A stretch of DNA of 64,000 nt, from the NCBI GenBank assembly GCA_019722365.1, contig JADFUC010000434.1, positions 31,106-95,105 of the forward strand. The letters run 5' to 3'. Below, in pieces: positions 11,601 through 23,389 of this stretch (positions are counted from its first letter, which is position 1; every line of letters begins with the position of its first letter). A model generated the notes under the pieces. That model had not been told where the DNA came from. It ran no database searches and saw nothing but the letters and a program-made list of their open reading frames with translations. The position numbers were made by a program, and so were the translations under genes. The DNA is from Lithospermum erythrorhizon. Taxonomy: Eukaryota > Streptophyta > Magnoliopsida > Boraginales > Boraginaceae.

Positions 11601-12711
11601 AGTAAATTTGGACAAGCAATCAATTTCTGAAATACCAAGATGAATTTAATTTCCAAACACATTAAAATTTATCATATTAATTAAAAATACCAAGATGGAC
11701 TTAATTTCCAAAATCATTAAAGTTAATCATAGTAATAAGAAATACCACGATGACAGGATGAATTAAATGTCCAAAAACATTAAAATGAATCATACTCCCT
11801 CCATTTTTTAATTATCTTTTTCGCCTAATTTTTTTATTTCAAAATAATCATCTCTTAGCATAATTACACTTTTACATTTTCAAAAATGCACTTTTTAACA
11901 AACTTTTATCTTTAAATTATCAACGAACCAATAAAATAGTTTCAATTAATTCTTATTCTACATTTTCAATATAGTTTTCGACTAATTTTTCTTTTCCTTA
12001 ATCTATCTACAATGCATATGGCTAAAACCATAACTAAAGAAATGAATGCTAAAAGGACAACCAAAAAAACGAACGAAAATTAAAAGGACAACTAAAAACG
12101 AAAGGAAATACCTGGCGAATTAAATCAAGAAGTGAAAAGGAGGACAGATAGCGAGCCAAATGAGTAGCAGAGGGAAGAGAAAGTCCCAAGCTTTCCAAGA
12201 AAGGAAGTACACCCTTATCCCCTTTTTTCAAAACCAATTCAAAAACCTTGTCTTTAAATGTCATCTTTGAAACATCCTCATCTAAACTAATACTATTGCT
12301 TAACATGGACAAAGAAATCTCTTCTAACTCATGAACTTCTTGTACTAACATGACAACATATTTGGGACAAGAAAATGCAATTTCCTTAGCTTCCTCTGAA
12401 CACAGCCCTAATTCTTGTTCAAGAAAGTCCCTAATAACTTCTTTAGCTGATTTGATTTCTTCTTCTTCTTCTATATTAGAAGATATAGCAGAAAATAAAA
12501 TATGGGTTTTTTTCTTTTTGTTTTTGTTTAATTGGATTGGAAGATTAAAAGAGATTGAGGAAGAAAATGAAGTTGGGTATGAATTGGATATTGCAAGAGA
12601 TTGTTTAGAAAAGAGGGGAACATAGCTAAGAGATTGTTTGGGGAAAAATCTGCGGAATTTAAGAGCATGAGCACCAATATTACCTTGTATGTCAACTGCC
12701 CAATTAGCCAT
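8621..12711 (-). CDS. mTERF-family organellar protein, seven exons, 603 aa
   Basis: Exons, 5' to 3' on the minus strand: 12711-12112, 11165-11028, 10892-10647, 10559-10458, 9581-9399, 9265-9048, 8945-8621. They sum to 1812 bp, an intact frame ending in TAG at 8623-8621. mTERF proteins bind nucleic acid in plastids or mitochondria and act in organellar transcription, splicing or translation. The N-terminus (from M-A-N-W-A-V) is rich in S, R and K with few acids, as in a transit peptide. Residues about 200-590 carry repeated roughly 30-residue mTERF motifs, with hallmark proline-bearing turns such as S-F-P-R-L-L (exon 3), K-Y-P-W-I-L (exon 4), S-R-S-P-N-L-L (exon 5), C-P-E-M-F and K-Y-P-E-L-F (exon 6), and D-Y-P-R-Y-F-S-Y (exon 7). 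The exon 4 acceptor is the least certain: I chose ...ttaaag before GAG-GAG-GAA because it keeps frame. Two nearby AGs would remove one or two Glu codons. I cannot assign a numbered Arabidopsis orthologue; the length is above most family members. Targeting to plastid versus mitochondrion is not resolved. Confidence 0.88.
9249..9312. repeat. 32-bp tandem duplication across the exon 6 splice acceptor of the mTERF gene
   Basis: Two exact 32-bp copies (9249-9280 and 9281-9312, beginning tgaagaaaaa) plus a 6-base partial third cover the start of exon 6. Each copy holds the same acceptor ...ctgtgtttag. Use of the inner acceptor (exon from 9265) keeps the frame. Use of the outer copy (exon from 9297) reads V-I-F-F-L-H-T-S-V-F-R and then TGA. 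Confidence 0.9.
9980..10093. repeat. 57-bp tandem duplication in mTERF intron 4
   Basis: The segment from gccaaaccatgggatgtaac at 9980 recurs at 10037 with three or so changes. It lies in the intron between exons 4 and 5 and has no visible effect on splice sites. Confidence 0.85.
11350..11604. mobile_element. Stowaway-like MITE in mTERF intron 1
   Basis: The left end reads tactccctccatccctag and the right end, reverse complemented, reads tacttctctcccagtcat, followed inward on both arms by agatcgtc. These are imperfect terminal inverted repeats of Tc1/mariner-type Stowaway MITEs with a TA at each edge. Length is about 255 bp and there is no coding capacity. It lies within the 946-bp first intron. 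Confidence 0.75.
11793..12000. mobile_element. Stowaway-like MITE fragment in mTERF intron 1
   Basis: A second tactccctccattttttaa end begins at 11793, followed by AT-rich sequence as in Stowaway elements. A matching right-hand terminal repeat was not found, so it is probably truncated. The right boundary is a guess. Confidence 0.5.
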
Positions 12712-12915
12712 GGATAGTAGTGAACTAGTGATGCTGCTTAAACCCTGATCTCTCTACTCGAGGGGTTTTAACTTGCTTAATTTTATAGGCTAAACTTCAT
12801 CCACCACCTCAAGTCAACTACAAAAAATATTTTAAATATACACTTAAACCTTTCAACCATTCAAATACGCACTCGGTTAATTTCAGACCGAACTTCTCGA
12901 TAATCCGTTAACATT
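12712..12915 (-). promoter_or_regulatory. 5' flank of the mTERF gene
   Basis: This short interval precedes the mTERF start codon and must contain its 5' UTR and core promoter unless these extend into the inverted-repeat element upstream. A ttttataggc TATA-like motif lies near 12781-12790 (plus-strand reading). No defined transcription start can be read. Confidence 0.3.
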
Positions 12916-12919
12916 CACC

Positions 12920-13795
12920 TTACTAAATTCAAATTTAAAAGAATATCTTTTGTCAATCCATAACATATAACCTAACCAAACCTTTCTAATACATATAATC
13001 TAACCAAACCTTTCTAATATACCTATTAATCAAAGGAGTGGGCCCTCTTTAACTAACACTAGTATCAAAAATACTAATGATATGTTCGGGAACGGGTGAA
13101 TCAAAGTGGCGTTAAATATTTGCACTAACCTGCAGGCTATAATCAAGCCAATTATGGTAATAAATAAATTATTGTTTGGAAAAAATTTCAAGCGAGTGAG
13201 ACGGCGCGAAGATATTAAATGCTTGAGACAAGGCTTCCATTCTTCCTAGATTGTGTGGATACTATAATTTATGATGAAGAATTTAATCCATCCTCTCTGT
13301 GAGAATTAATCAAACGTGTTCTGTGCTAAGAAAATTAATAAATTATCTCTCGATTTCCTCGATCCTCAAAAACAAAACGCACTACAAGAAGTTTAATTCA
13401 AATAATTCGAAAAGCCCAAAGCCTTGGTCTGATAAGCTTCACTCGTGGATTCTCGCTTTCTTGACCAAACGGGAAGAGGGACGGGGCTAAGTCAGAAGGG
13501 AACATCTCGCCATTTGTGCCAAATGGAATCAATAAAAATGAGTTCTTAAAGCTTTCTTTCACCAAAGAATAAAAAAAATTTAATGTAAAAATGGGTTCTT
13601 GAAGCTTTCTTGGATCAAATTGATTTTTTTGGGGATTTTTAGTTGAAAAAGTGTGATGAATTTAGTTGAAACTTCGAATTCGGGGTAGGTATGGTTAATA
13701 GGTGTGTTAAAATGTTTGGTTAGGTTATATGTTATGGATTGACAAAAATACTCTTCTAAATTTAAATTTATTAAAGTCAAATGCTCACCCAAATG
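12920..13795. mobile_element. non-autonomous DNA element with ~110-bp terminal inverted repeats
   Basis: The left arm (about 12920-13030) and right arm (about 13683-13795) are inverted copies that share ttttgtcaatccataacatataacctaaccaaac exactly apart from flanking changes. The left arm also holds a short internal duplication (cataacatataacctaaccaaacctttct and then a near copy). The roughly 650-bp interior shows no recognisable gene. Long inverted repeats without coding suggest a MULE-type or foldback element. It lies 0.2 kb upstream of the mTERF start codon. Confidence 0.7.
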
Positions 13796-15098
13796 AAAGT
13801 TTTACATTCGTTTGCTTTGCATTTAATTCCAGAAATCTGGCGATAATATTATCAATTACCTCGTTTGGGGTTATAAAAAATTATTTTACCTAAGAAAATG
13901 GAGTTACCTAGATTCACCTAGAATATGCTACATTCAATTTAAAATCATTCACCTCAAATCTGAAAGATGTGATATTCACTTCAGTCAAGGTTAATACGCT
14001 TACATTCACTAAAATGCATTCACCTGGGATGATTTCGATTTTCCTTTTTCTGTGCTAATTTTAAAAGACATTCTCTGTTCACTCCTCAACTAAAAGTACC
14101 ATTAGGTGCCGAAATCACCAAGCGCCTATTCGTACAGCGTTTTGGTGCCTATTTAAAATATTTTCTCAGAAGGCTCGGGAGTGTCCTGATGAAATTTAGT
14201 CAATTTTATAGGGCCTAACTTCTGAGTTGTTATATTATTCACACCACCAAATATGTTTTTGTCTGTGTGGAATTACTATTTTATTCTATTTTAAAGTTGC
14301 TATAATCGGCGAAGCTATATTTATGCAATAAATGATCATTTCTAATTCTAAGTTAAAATACTATTCGGCTACACAGATTGAAGGCTCTCAAATTTAACTT
14401 TCTATAAAAACAAAAAGTTTTTTGGCCGACACCTCCCGTATTATCGAAAGAATTTCTACAAGGCCTCGGAACTTTTTATCTCGTCTAAAAGCAATGAACT
14501 ATCTATCTTATTTCTGGACACCTCCACATACCTAATTTTTCATTACACGCCAATTTAGGGATTTATGATATATGGGAGAATCTAGTTGAATGGAGGTAAT
14601 ACATTTAACCTCGATTAGTTTAACTGAATAAAAATAAAGCCCAAACATGAGGAATGAAAACTATAGCTTCACTTACCTAGATTAACCCCAATTCAAATGG
14701 AATATTAACAGACTCAAAATTCTACAATATTTTTGAGAATGTCTAATGTTTGTGAACTATAACGTAACTTTAATCTTTAAATATGACAGATCCAATTAAA
14801 CATAATGGTGAATTCGAAATTCATCCAATAATGAGATTTTGAACTAAAAAGGATGTTACCTTTTTCATGTAAATTTAAAATGTTTTCATAAAATATCCTA
14901 ATTTACTCCAACCTCGAGTCCCATCTCCAATATCCAGCATGCAACCACCGTCTATAAACCTAGCACCCCATCACATTCTTTCCAACACCACTCTTCATTC
15001 ATATCTAGAGTCAAACCTCCACCAAACCATTCTACCACAACCAACCACCTCTTCAAAATCTTCACCGCTTCAACTTTATAGCTTTTCCTAAATGTGTT
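13796..15098. other. intergenic sequence, no gene seen
   Basis: No open frame with a known motif is present. The section 14.9-15.1 kb is C-rich on the plus strand. Decayed repeats are likely but none could be identified. Confidence 0.4.
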
Positions 15099-17739
15099 TG
15101 TAATAACTCCGTTACGAAAAAAAAAAAAATTAAATTTTTCGGTCGGGCGCGGACCCGGGATAAAAGTAACACCTCGATGATAATATTATTTCGTAAATTT
15201 TTTAGTCAATTACATTTATAATTTAATAGTTTTTGTCAGCGGAATATTTTATCTTTGAATCTGCCTCAGGGAGATTTAAGTACGTTACCGAGAATTAACC
15301 GAAACCGAACGGACTCGAAGTTTTAAATATTTCCAACTACGCTATCTTCCATATCATCATAATCAAACACTTCATCATCATCTTTTTCCTCATTTTACGA
15401 GATATTCAACTCTTCCCTTAAAAATTTCATTTTCCATTTCTTCGACGCATACAAACTCAGCCAGAGAATATCTTTCTCCTCCCCATCATCTTTCTGAAAG
15501 GCGTAAGAAATTTCAAGTCTTTCGATATTTCGGTTTTGACATAGTTGACTTTAGTTGAATTTTCCTAGCACCAATTTTATGATGAATCTTAGTCAAGGCT
15601 GCCTCACATTTATATAAAGCCGACACTCACATTTGTGAGGTCGCTTGAGATGTTATACTGGGTCAATTTTTGTGCCTTTCGGGTTGACTTTTGGATTGAT
15701 ATTTTTCAAGACTTTAAATGTAGAGGTTATATTAGGACCTTATTATAGTCATATGGTGTTAAATCAAGATTTAAAATCGACAAAAGCGGAGTTACGTCAA
15801 AAGTGTTAATTCCAAGTCAGCTTATAATTGATATTTCGGAGTATAGATTGTTAATTATGTAATTACTGATTAACTAGAATGTAATTTTATAAGTTTAATT
15901 GTAACGAAAGCGATAAAGCATGGAATTTAGCGGGGAATCTATCATTTATAGATTATAATTCGATAGTTTATCCGTCATGTTAGATCAAGTTGTAGATAGT
16001 CTCTCAAGAGTCAGTTATGTATCTCTGTAACGCCCAGATAGTAAGAGGGTCTTGATTATACTTTCTCGGTGTCATTTAGGCGCTTGATCGTGGAAAAGGG
16101 CAAGCATTCCGATTGTCTTTCATGGTTGCCTAAGGGTAAATAAAGCAGAGCATGGAAGACTTATCTCACTAGCGCTACTTTTACGATTTCATTTTAAATT
16201 GCGCGAACATGTTATCGTGGATATGATTATGTGAGAATGATATATATGTTATTATGATACGACATGCGGAGAATGATATCCATGTTATCATGGTTATGAT
16301 TACGTGAGAACGACATACATGTAATTGTTATATGATTACGTGATTACACAAGTAAGGCCAAGATTAAGCTGAGGTAAAAGAATAGTCGAACTCCCAAGTT
16401 ATATTTTTGATTTTGTGGCCTTGCCGGCACTTATGATTTCCCGTGGCCTCTTACGGCACTTTACATTTCTTGTATTTGACTTACGATTGCGATGTTTTAG
16501 CCAAGGCTTTGGATATTGCCTGGAGCAGAGTAGCCTCAGGTTATCGGTAGGTGACGGTTAGAAGCATATGACTCTGAAAGTGACCTGCAGCACGCGTGAT
16601 TTGACCTACGCCGAAGATTGGGGTTAGCGACTCTCCTCCTCCGTGATACGCGACTATTACGTGCCTTATACTCTGCATAACAAGCAGCCAAGGCCTTATA
16701 CTTAGTGTATACGGGTGCCTATACTTATGTATAAGAAATGCTGCCTTATACTTAAGGTATAAGAAATGCGTGGCCTCAGACTTAGTGTATGAAAGGATGT
16801 GCCTTACATGTATAAGCTGTTTTGGCCTTATACTAAGAGATGTTGTGTGATTATTGACAGTCTATCTCATGATTTGATTTAGTATATGCGCATTGTGAGG
16901 ATGGCACGCGGGATACGAGATGAGGCTCACGACTAGAGTTTTAGTCAGTTGGCCGAGTCTATTGATTTCTTTCTCGAATTGTGTGCTTAGTTAAACCTTC
17001 TATTATATCTTCTGCACATGTCTCAGATTTCGCGGAATTATGTCAGAGACCTTTAGGTAGCTCCTGATATATGTATTTTATTCATTTGACTATTATATTA
17101 TTGATTGACTCGCTCCTGCATGGTAAGTTCACCCCTATGTTAAGTTTCACTAAGCCTCGGCTTACACCCCTTTCGCACGCGTATTTCATTTGTGCCAGTC
17201 GACAGGCTGAGCCAAGAGGGTCAGTTTCGAGAGTTTTGTTCCGAAAGTATTAAAGCGGAAAGATCAAAGCGGCAGAGGATCCTCACAAATTCCGATTTGA
17301 CGTGTTAGTCAACTGCTTTGATTGTTGTATTTCTTCCTTTTTGAAACTTTAGCCTTGTCGGCCGTTGTCATTTTGTATTCGTGGATACAAGATGTATCAT
17401 CTTTCAGAGCCTCTGGCCAGATACTTTATTTTGGGATATGTCAGGTATATATATACGGGTCAAGTCGTCGATATCAAATTACTATTATAAATTTTAAAAA
17501 CCTGCTTTGATTTGGGAAACTTAATTCTCGATCACATTTTCGATGAAACGAATTGTGTTTTAAATCGAAATGCCCATCGGTTTGGTGACTCCTTTCGTGT
17601 TCCGATTTTAACGACTTCACTCCAGGCGGCCGACCAAGTACGTTATATGCGTTATCAAATTCAACGAAAAGTGGAAAAGTGGGGAAAGCTGCTGGGAGCA
17701 GTGGTTACTCATGCCGGGCGCGTATGAGGCGGAATGTCA
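15099..17739 (+). mobile_element. Gypsy-like long LTR (probable solo LTR), copy 1
   Basis: The block starts TGTAATAACTCC, then an A-run and tcggtcgggcgcggacccggga, and ends near tgccgggcgcgtatgaggcggaatgtca. It recurs in parallel at 25.05-29.8 kb (shared tcggtcgggcg, aaccgaaaccgaacgg, ggcgtaagaaatttcaagtcttt, gattataattcgatagttta). It carries paired ttgact boxes and a GC-rich subrepeat zone, like the multi-kilobase LTRs of Tekay/Del-type chromoviruses. No adjoining pol was found, so a solo LTR is the simplest reading. The Tekay label is inference. No clear target-site duplication flanks it. Confidence 0.6.
16655..16850. repeat. degenerate short tandem repeat in LTR copy 1 (gccttatactNNgtgtata)
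   Basis: At least six partial copies of a roughly 30-40-bp unit centred on gccttatac and gtataag occur here. The equivalent place in LTR copy 2 (about 29.05-29.49 kb) has an expanded version, so the array belongs to the LTR. Confidence 0.7.
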
Positions 17740-18356
17740 ATAAAAGAGAAGTGGAAAATGATATAAATGGACGAGATAATAGAGTTAGGTTGTGTTTGCA
17801 CGCAAGCACTGAATCAATAAGATTTCGATTCAATTATCGCTTGAGAGTTAAATTTTTATTTGATTCCCTCTTAAGTAATTTCACTATCCCATCCCGATAT
17901 TCAACTATTACCCTCAAACTGATGGTATTAGCTTATTACCTTATACAAGGTAATGAAATATAAATAATTTATTAATATTATAAATTTAATAAATATAATA
18001 TTAAATTTATATATTTGTTTCATATATATAATCATTAAAAGTTATAGCTGATATATTAAATATAGTAACGTCATAAATATAATTTTCTAAACATATAATA
18101 AAATATAATGTACCAATTTACTCAAAACTTAATATATTAAAATACTTTAAAATAAAGTTATATTGATATTTTAATTAATATCTTAATATTAATTGTCTTG
18201 AAATACTTTTTCCAATATCTTAATACTTTTCCCAAATTCACAAGAACCCTAATATTCTTTTACCCTATTTAAAAAATCCTATCAAAATCACTCATCAATT
18301 ATCTTCCCAAACTCAAAATCACACCTACGTTTTTTTTTTAACTTGGACCTACCCAC
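17740..18356. other. AT-rich spacer between LTR copy 1 and the copia element
   Basis: Between about 17.94 and 18.2 kb the sequence is almost pure A/T. No gene or terminal repeat was recognised. Part could be the original target sequence of both insertions. Confidence 0.4.
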
Positions 18357-18590
18357 TGTTAAGATACTCATATCTACAACTATATGGAAGTAAATCACAT
18401 CACTGTCAATATAATATTTGATTGCTTTCTTGCGATTATTACTAGGATATTTCTATCAATCTAATATTTGATTGGATTATCTATTTATTATGTAATCTCA
18501 TACTTATGTAAAATTATGCACTATAAATAAAAGAGTCCACAACATTGAGACTCATTCGGCAAATAATTTGTTTTCTAATTTCTGAACAAA
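18357..18590 (+). repeat. 5' LTR of the copia element at 18.4-24.0 kb
   Basis: It begins TGTTAAGATAC and contains a TATA-like actataaataaaagagtcc (about 18521-18539), corresponding to actataaatacaagagtcc in the 3' LTR. The right end is approximate because no clear primer binding site follows. Confidence 0.75.
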
Positions 18591-18637
18591 GTTCAACTTT
18601 TTTTCCTATTCATTTTTCTTTCATCGCTTCCGCACCT

Positions 18638-19480
18638 ATGGCCAACATACCAACTCTCCCTTCTTCCAAGACTCCTACCAACAAGAAATTCCACCAATCA
18701 CTGAACCGTAACTTGAACTACCGAGTCCTCTTCATTTCTAATGTCAAAAATTTTGTGCTAGTAGAACTCGCCTACACAAATTTTTTGACATGGAAGAGAC
18801 TCTTTGTTACTCTTCTTTGGAGTCATAATAGATGGAATTGCCACGGAACAATCCGTTCATCCGCTGATCATTCTCAATACGTTATTTGTCTGGGCGCGAG
18901 CACATCGCTTGAGTTGATTCATGCAACTATATCATTACATGTTCTACAAATTCTTCTCAACTATAATCAGAGTGACTTAACGCAATGCTGCTCACTTCGA
19001 GCAGCCTTTTTTCTCTAATTACGCTGGCCGCTTACACTTTCTCATCTCACAAGTCAATTTCAAAATTTTGAAAAGAGAGATCTCTCTATGGAAGAATATA
19101 TGCAGAAATGCATACACTTGCTTGTTCTCTCCAATCAGTGGGGAAAACCATTTCTGAAGAAGATTTAATCAGACAATTACTTCTTGGTCTCCATTTACCA
19201 TATCATACTTTGTCACGCGACAGTGTTACTCGCCCTATACTCATTTACACTCCAATCCTATGTTATCGGAAAGCGGTAAGGATCGTGTCAAACGTTTGAT
19301 GTGAACGGGTGGAACAGGCATTCCACACCGCCTTTATCTCTGCAAACAAACATCACCAAAAAGGAGGAACCTCTTCTCATACTAAGAGAAAACGGGGTTT
19401 GGCTACAAATCTCGAATCCCACTCAAATCACTAGCACTCTCGCCTTCTAAGCCGTTTCCTCCGGTGACGGGTATTCTTGG
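18638..19480 (+). pseudogene. copia gag remnant
   Basis: From the ATG at 18638 the frame begins M-A-N-I-P-T-L-P, followed near 18780 by a broken F-L-T-W-K-R-L-F-V-T-L-L, corresponding to the copia Gag motif N-Y-x-x-W-K-x-x-x-x-x-L-L. A further piece at 19108-19200 (I-S-E-E-D-L-I ... L-L-G-L) matches the Gag core where the conserved D-D-L and L-x-G-L occur. Frameshifts separate the pieces. Confidence 0.6.
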
Positions 19481-20023
19481 TTCACCGCCAGCATTATAAT
19501 CATAAATGCTAAGGAATACGCAGTTATAATGACATGCTTTTATGAAGTTCAATTACCTAAGTTATTTGCAACAATGAAGATGGTCCAACTAACACCGCCA
19601 CTTTCTATCCCGATACGCCATCTCACACGACAGCAATCCTTCTCTTAGTAATCTTACACTATCATGGAAAACGCTAAGTTACTCCATGGAAAATAGTCAT
19701 CCTTTGCATATTTCCTCACACCGGTAACATATCTCTCTACTCCTACATTCTATTTTCATCTCAAAGATGTTTTATTAGTTCCTGGACTAAATAAAACTTA
19801 TTATCGCCTTTATAAATTTTTATTGTTAATTAACATCTCTCGAGTTTAACTCTCTCGGGTTTTTTGTTAAGGACACAAGATAGTGACTTCTCTTCTATAA
19901 TCCAAGAACAATCGGATCTTTTGTATCCTATTTCATTTATGTCTCAAGCTTTTTCTGTCGTGATTCACATCTATATCCACATCCGTATCCACATCATCAT
20001 CACCTCTCGCTGGGCATCTAACG

Positions 20024-21170
20024 ATTATGTAATACCCGACCTCAAAATGTGTACGTGCGCTACAGGCGCCGCGGCGGATATGCCTGAGCAAGACGATCGT
20101 ACTACTCATATCATCAAGCATGCATCTTCTTCGAAGTTCTATCTCATGCTAACTCCAATGTTGCTCGCCACTCGGGGTAATTCTAGGACGGGCGATCCAA
20201 TCGAGTTTTCTCCGTGAGCACGCGAGCAGACAAACGCCACGAAAAGCACTCACGGTGGCTCGCGAGACCATCTATCAAATCTAATAACGCATCGACCAAG
20301 CAGCCGGTCAAGGCATAAACGGTTTCCTTTATGTCAACCGAACCTGAACTAAGTCATATGGGGCGCAGTCACGGACACTTCGAAAGTCGCAAGCCACTCT
20401 AGAATCTCTACACGGATGGTACGGCCCGGATGGCTGTCGACGAACGCTGGTATTTAAGCCGGCGTCAGAATACCCGACCGCAAAATGCGTATGCGCGCCA
20501 AGGTGATATGTTTGATAAGATTTGATCGTACTACTCATATATCATCAAGACGCATCTTCTTCTTAAGCTCATCTCATGTTAACTCCAATGTTGCCGTGGC
20601 TCGACTGGGGTAATTCTAGGACGGGCGACTCCACCAAAGCCAACGAGCACGCCAGGACAAACGTGGCCGAAAGACTCGGTGGTTTCAGGTCACCCATCAA
20701 ATCTAACGTACCGACCCTGAAATTCTACCGGCGCTACAAACGGTATCAGAGCAGTTCGTCCTAACCTGAACTAAGCCACATGACCCAGCGCGGGACACCT
20801 CGAGGTCGTGTGAGCCACCTCTGTAATCTCACCTGGACAAGCATCTGCCCCTTGACGCACAAGGCCGATTTAACGCTGAGTATTTGCCTGGGGGAGTGTC
20901 AGAATAATTCAATCGCAAAATGTGTATGCTGCGTTGGGCGCGGTGATATGTTTGAGCAAGATTTGACGTAGCATTACTCATATCACGCATGCATCTTCTT
21001 TCGAAAGTTTCATCTCATGCTAACTCCAATGCTGCTCGTGTTTCGATTGGGTAATTTCTAGACGGGGCGACCCACTGAAGTTTCTCAACGAGCACGAATA
21101 GACAAACGTGGCCGAAAGCACTCGGTGGCTCAAGCGAGGTCGCCCATCAAATCTAATAACGCATCTCACT
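20024..21170 (+). mobile_element. TRIM-like tandem array: LTR-internal-LTR-internal-LTR
   Basis: A unit of about 436 bp starts near 20030 (aatacccgacctcaaaatg), again near 20467 (aatacccgaccgcaaaatg) and at 20902 (aataattcaatcgcaaaatg). The third copy stops after about 270 bp, at the end of the portion I read as the LTR. In unit 2 this LTR-like part (starting gtcagaatac) ends at about 20735 and is followed by aaacGGTATCAGAGCAG at 20737-20753, an initiator-tRNA-Met-type primer binding site. The next LTR-like part is preceded by a purine tract, gcctgggggag, at about 20886-20896. No coding frame exists. This is the layout of a terminal-repeat retrotransposon in miniature in a tandem arrangement. 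The matching site in unit 1 is mutated. The array is much richer in G+C than the host copia element. Confidence 0.65.
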
Positions 21171-21599
21171 CCAAATGGAAATGGGCGGGGCGCATAGACA
21201 GTATTAATCGGTTCTCAAGTGTTTCACCTTTGCTTAAGAATAAACTTATTTCTTGTAATAAGACTCCATGACGAGACTCACCGCTGGCTGCCCTCTAGTA
21301 TTGCAACAATCTAGACAATCATTTTCTTTATCTTATACCATTCAATCCAAGTCTTTTGAACTCAGGAATTTCGATTTGTGGCAATCTTCAACTCTTTTAT
21401 ATGTCGAGATATAAGTACTATATTATTTTTTTATTCTCTCACGTTACTCATGGACTTATCAATGGTTTACAATGTGACGAAGGAGCACAATTTAAAGCCA
21501 TCATCTCTTTATCTTCAACAAAATGATATTTTATATCAAGCTTCTCTTTGTCCAAAGAATCCTCCAACAAAACGGAATCGTTGAACGAAAACAGACATA

Positions 21600-21930
21600 T
21601 CAACGATACGGCCGCATGTTTGTTATTCCAATCCCAACTTCCTCCATCTTTTTGGGCTGAAGTAATACTCTATTCCACCTACATTATTAATCTAATTTCT
21701 CTCCAAAACTAGAAAATTTATCCCTTACTAACTTCTATAAAAGCCACCCGATTATTCTTCGATCAAGGTTTTTGTCAAGCATGCTATCCCGCTACTGTGA
21801 ACGAAACCAATTTGAATTTTGATCCAAGATCCGCTCGCATATTTGTTGGTGTCTCTCCATGTCACAAAGGTTACGCTTCTTAAATCTTATCACCACAAGA
21901 TCATTACTTCAAGGCATTTAATTTTATGTA
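21600..21930 (+). pseudogene. copia integrase C-terminal remnant
   Basis: The plus strand reads L-L-F-Q-S-Q-L-P-P-S-F-W-A-E at about 21621-21662, then a piece with A-C-Y-P-A-T near 21780 and D-P-R-S-A-R-I-F-V-G-V-S near 21820-21855. This matches the copia integrase end where the P-x-x-F-W-A-E motif and a G-Y/V-S-P-x-H-K-G-Y block occur. One stop and small frame changes are present. Confidence 0.75.
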
Positions 21931-22489
21931 TTTATATTTTCTTATAAATCTTTGAAAGACAATAAAAAATCTTATTCTCACCAATTAAATATTCTCTCGC
22001 TCAAACATTCTCTATTTCCGCTAAACATTCATCATTTCTTTAACTCTTCCAACATTCCCAATTTTACTATCACCAAATTTATCTCTTATTCCATCATCAA
22101 TTTTACCAAATCAAATTCTCTCCCCACTTCTAATACAAACTCTCCGGTGTATCCACCCAACATCCCACACAACCCCATTTATCTCTCAACCAACCTCACA
22201 TCCTCGATATTCATCCTTAAGATTTTCAAAATACCGTTACTGCTACATCAACCCTCTACCACATTTTGCTATAAAAAATAATAGTTCTACTTCATCTTTT
22301 TAGGTTACTTCCTTCCTCATATCATTGCAAAGAAAAACATGATTAGTGGAGAAAAGCTATGAGCGGTGAGTATGGGACGCTTTGGTGCAAAACTAGACCT
22401 CGAAGTGGTTCCTTATTCTCCTTCTCAAAAAATATCATCGGGTTGTAAATGATCTATAAAAAATAGCATCTTGATGGTTCTATATCTCA

Positions 22490-23060
22490 ATATAAGGCTC
22501 GCTTTCAAGGCATTAGGAAATCGACAAGATGGTGGAATTGATAGACGAGACATTTTTTCCCTATTGTTAAACTCCGCAACAATTTGACTCGTTTCTCACT
22601 ATACCTATCGCAACGGTTGACCATTAATCAACTAGATGCGAAAATGCATTTTGAATGGTTTCTGTCCGAACAGCTTACATGCGCCCAACCTCGTGGGCTC
22701 ACGATCCCGGTATTCAATCATGTACGCCTATTATGGGGAGGTCTCTATGAGCTCAGCAAGCATCACGCGCTGGGTTTTCCGTATTTTCTCAATTTTATTT
22801 GATCATGGATTCAAAACAAAGTAAAATATTCAAGCATATTTTATGTCGTGACTTCTACTCCTCACTATGTATTTGTTACTCTATCTAGATGACATCATCT
22901 TGACAAGTTCTTTGCCTTTCGGCCAACTGATGATTTCATTACTTTCCTTAGGTACAGTTCAAGATGTCCACCTGGGGCCTCTTCATTTTCGTCCAAAGTT
23001 AATCAACAAAAGACGGATGTTTCTTCCAATCAAGATAAAGCAATCTCTCTGATACAACTG
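22490..23060 (+). pseudogene. copia reverse transcriptase remnant
   Basis: Pieces in order are E-T-F-F-P-I-V (near 22548), N-Q-L-D-A-K-M-H-F-E-W-F-L (22627-22665), A-Q-P-R-G-L (22684-22701) and L-L-Y-L-D-D-I-I-L-T-S (22870-22902). These are the F-x-P-V, Q-x-D-V-K-x-A-F-L-N-G, P-x-G-F and Y-V/L-D-D motifs of copia reverse transcriptase. The catalytic D-D pair survives in a broken frame. Confidence 0.85.
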
Positions 23061-23389
23061 CTCAAGGCCCATCTAAAGGTAAAAATATAATTTGAAACGA
23101 TCTGCATTTCTCCTCTATTATCCGATCCTAGCATCTACATGCAACTAGTCGTGGATCACTTCAATATTTGTCTTCACCCATCCAGATAAAATGCCCAGCT
23201 AACTTAGCTTCGCAATTCATGAATCAGCCAGTGGAAGTTCATATCCAAGCGGTTAAAAGCACGATATCGCCGTGGTACTAAGGGACTATGGTTTATTCCT
23301 CAAGAAAATTTTCCTCTAATTATCTACTTAATTTACCTGATCAGTGTGTTGTACTTCAACTAGGCTTTCAACCTCTAGATATTGCACTT

